From: Streptomyces populi
GTDB lineage: Bacteria; Actinomycetota; Actinomycetes; Streptomycetales; Streptomycetaceae
Length of the DNA stretch: 64,000 nucleotides
Direction of reading: 5' to 3'
NCBI RefSeq assembly: GCF_002911015.1
Contig: NZ_KZ626867.1
Coordinates: 29,960-93,959, forward strand
Shown here piece after piece: positions 62,658-64,000 of the stretch (positions within the stretch are counted from its first letter, which is position 1; every line of letters begins with the position of its first letter). A program made the translations under genes and the position numbers. Under the pieces are notes generated by a model, which had not been told where the DNA came from, ran no database searches, and saw nothing but the letters and a program-made list of their open reading frames with translations.

Positions 62658-63280
62658 GCCGAGGCCCCCATGGCGACGCGGAGCGCGGCGATGCCGCGCG
62701 AGCCGTACGCCTTCACCGAACCCAGGGAGACACCGAGCGTCTCGGCGACCTGAGCCTCGGTCATGTCCGCGAAGTAGCGCAGGACCAGGACCTCGCGCTG
62801 ACGGCGCTGGAGCCCCTTCATCGCCTTGATCAGGGCGTCGCGCTCCAACTGGTCGTACGCGCCTTCCTCGGCGCTCGCCATGTCGGGCATCGGCTTCGAG
62901 AGGAGCTTGAGGCCGAGGATGCGCCGGCGCAGGGCCGAACGCGACAGGTTGACGACGGTCTGACGCAGATAGGCGAGCGTCTTCTCCGGGTCCCGGACGC
63001 GCTTGCGCGCCGAGTGCACCCGGATGAAGGCCTCCTGGACGACGTCCTCGCAGGAGGCCGTGTCGTCGAGCAGGAGCGCCGCGAGACCGAGGAGCGAGCG
63101 GTAGTGCGCCCGGTAGGTCTCGGTCAGATGGTCGACGGTCGTGCCCGCCGCCAGGCTGTCCTGGGCGCCGTCACGCTGATTCGGGATGCGGGCGGGCCGC
63201 GCTGAGGGCATGGGCGCGATCACCGGCATGCCGCCGGGCGCGCCGGGGCTGCGGAGTCGGCGGGGTGGACGCAGGGCCAT
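62654..63280 (-). CDS. ECF (SigE-like) sigma factor
   Basis: The protein is 208 aa from the ATG at 63280; the ATG at 63229 (MPVIAPM) is an alternative with 191 aa. Region 2 YRAHYRSLLGLAALLLDDTASCEDVVQEAFIRVH, and region 4 LQRRQREVLVLRYFADMTEAQVAETLGVSLGSVKAYGSRGIAAL are intact. By remembered order this is the homologue of SCO3613, next to asd. Cotranslated with the membrane partner. Confidence 0.9.
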   Translation of the reverse strand: MALRPPRRLRSPGAPGGMPVIAPMPSARPARIPNQRDGAQDSLAAGTTVDHLTETYRAHYRSLLGLAALLLDDTASCEDVVQEAFIRVHSARKRVRDPEKTLAYLRQTVVNLSRSALRRRILGLKLLSKPMPDMASAEEGAYDQLERDALIKAMKGLQRRQREVLVLRYFADMTEAQVAETLGVSLGSVKAYGSRGIAALRVAMGASA

Positions 63281-63757
63281 GCCCCTCGTCTGGACCGCAG
63301 TGAATTCGAGTACCTCTGCCACGCCAGTTGGACACACGTCCCCCCGGCAGGGTTGTACGCGACAGGCATCACATTCGCGCCGGGCGCCATATCGGCCGGA
63401 ATCCCCTCCACCGGAACTCCCCCCGGACCCCCCGCCGTTACGCCGCCGCGCCCGCGCGGCAGTGCACCAGATGCCCTCATGCGTAACAGCTCTTCCCTTG
63501 TGCCCAATGCTCCGCCGCCCCCCGGACGCCCCTCAATGGCGACGGCGAAGACGCTCCCCGACCGCCTCGCGGTTGCGCGGGACGACAACGAAATCTTCGA
63601 ACGCCGATACGAGTCCGTTCAAGTGGTCAGGACCATTAAGTTGATCACTGGACTGGCGGAGATCCTACAAACCTGTTCTCCGCACGGCACCGGAATTACG
63701 GCCTCAGGGCGTCTGGAGCATAGCCCGGCAGCGCCCTGACCAGGAAGAAGGGTGGAT
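63281..63757. promoter_or_regulatory. Region between sigma factor and asd
   Basis: About 480 bases with AT-richer part at 63585-63700 (CATTAAGTTGATCACTGG), which may hold the sigma promoter on the minus strand. A plus-strand frame at 63535-63739 lacks a ribosome site. The homologous asd gene ends at 63758 and reads the same way, so this also separates it from the sigma gene. Confidence 0.4.
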
Positions 63758-64000
63758 CTACGAAGCCCTGATGATCTCCGCCGCCACCAGCTCGGCGATC
63801 TGAGCGGTGTTCAGGGCGGCGCCCTTGCGCAAGTTGTCCCCGCACACGAACAGTTCGAGGGCGGTCGCGTCGTCCAGGGCCCGGCGGACCCGGCCCACCC
63901 AGGTCGGGTCGGTGCCCACCACGTCCGCGGGCGTGGGGAACTCGCCGGCGGCCGGGTCGTCGAAGAGCACGACGCCGGGCGCGGTGGCCAGGATCTCCCG
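63758..64000 (-). CDS. asd: Aspartate-semialdehyde dehydrogenase, C-terminal end (partial)
   Basis: The last about 80 residues are in the window: REILATAPGVVLFDDP at the edge, then VVGTDPTWVGRVRRAL, ELFVCGDNLRKGAALNTAQIAELVA. The conserved GDNLRKGAA(L)N signature of the NADPH-dependent enzyme is present. It makes aspartate semialdehyde for lysine, threonine and methionine synthesis. The N-terminus with the active Cys is outside. Confidence 0.92.
   Translation of the reverse strand, partial: REILATAPGVVLFDDPAAGEFPTPADVVGTDPTWVGRVRRALDDATALELFVCGDNLRKGAALNTAQIAELVAAEIIRAS

Overview
The window is chromosomal DNA from a high-GC actinomycete, almost certainly a Streptomyces. The support is the very GC-rich coding sequence with strong third-position bias, frequent GTG starts, many 4-bp ATGA/GTGA gene overlaps, and diagnostic genes: wblA, a streptomycete-type Crp, two Get3/ArsA-like ATPases followed by wblA and a class A penicillin-binding protein, and a MarP-like protease, CoA-type Nudix and endonuclease III run. 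From memory, the gene order of the left half matches the S. coelicolor SCO3558-SCO3584 neighbourhood; no database was searched.

Positions 1-29350 are conserved core. They hold a candidate Ms1/6S-like RNA (about 225-506), a Fic-fold-like protein, a CooC/ParA-type ATPase, a SulP-carbonic anhydrase fusion, acetyl-CoA synthetase, an NhaA antiporter, then marP-like/nudix/nth, crp, a metallo-beta-lactamase/Nudix pair, RidA, the ArsA-like pair, wblA, a penicillin-binding protein, a YqeY-like protein, a metallophosphoesterase and a Pr6Pr membrane protein. Strong perfect hairpins close many units, and several genes look leaderless.

At 29378 a tRNA-Pro(CGG) marks the edge of a layered, decayed integration hot spot. 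A tyrosine recombinase lacking its N-terminal arm domain sits next to the tRNA. A 45-bp copy of the tRNA 3' end (44/45 identical) lies at 38484-38528, closing a roughly 9-kb island. A second segment of about 7.2 kb is bounded by 145-bp direct repeats (38515-38660 and 45732-45877), the second again starting with tRNA-Pro 3'-end sequence. Inside are a tRNA-Tyr 3'-half remnant, a possible tRNA-Gly 3'-half remnant, the C-terminal stub of another integrase, and five copies of a 23-bp direct-repeat motif near the junctions. Cargo includes a BP74-like secreted protein, a PadR/HAAS pair, several orphan proteins, a HAD hydrolase, two secreted FG-GAP proteins and an ECF sigma factor with its membrane partner.

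From about 46 kb the sequence is chromosomal again: a membrane-tethered HTH protein, a secreted protein, and an exopolysaccharide locus (acyltransferase, fused NodB deacetylase-GT2 synthase, Ser/Thr-rich membrane protein, divergent GH26-like lipoprotein) that resembles a poly-N-acetylglucosamine system. It is followed by a PQQ-type beta-propeller protein, a double Rossmann channel-like protein, an S9 peptidase, an NTF2-like protein, SURF1, an ECF sigma factor with its membrane partner, and the start-truncated end of aspartate-semialdehyde dehydrogenase at the right edge.
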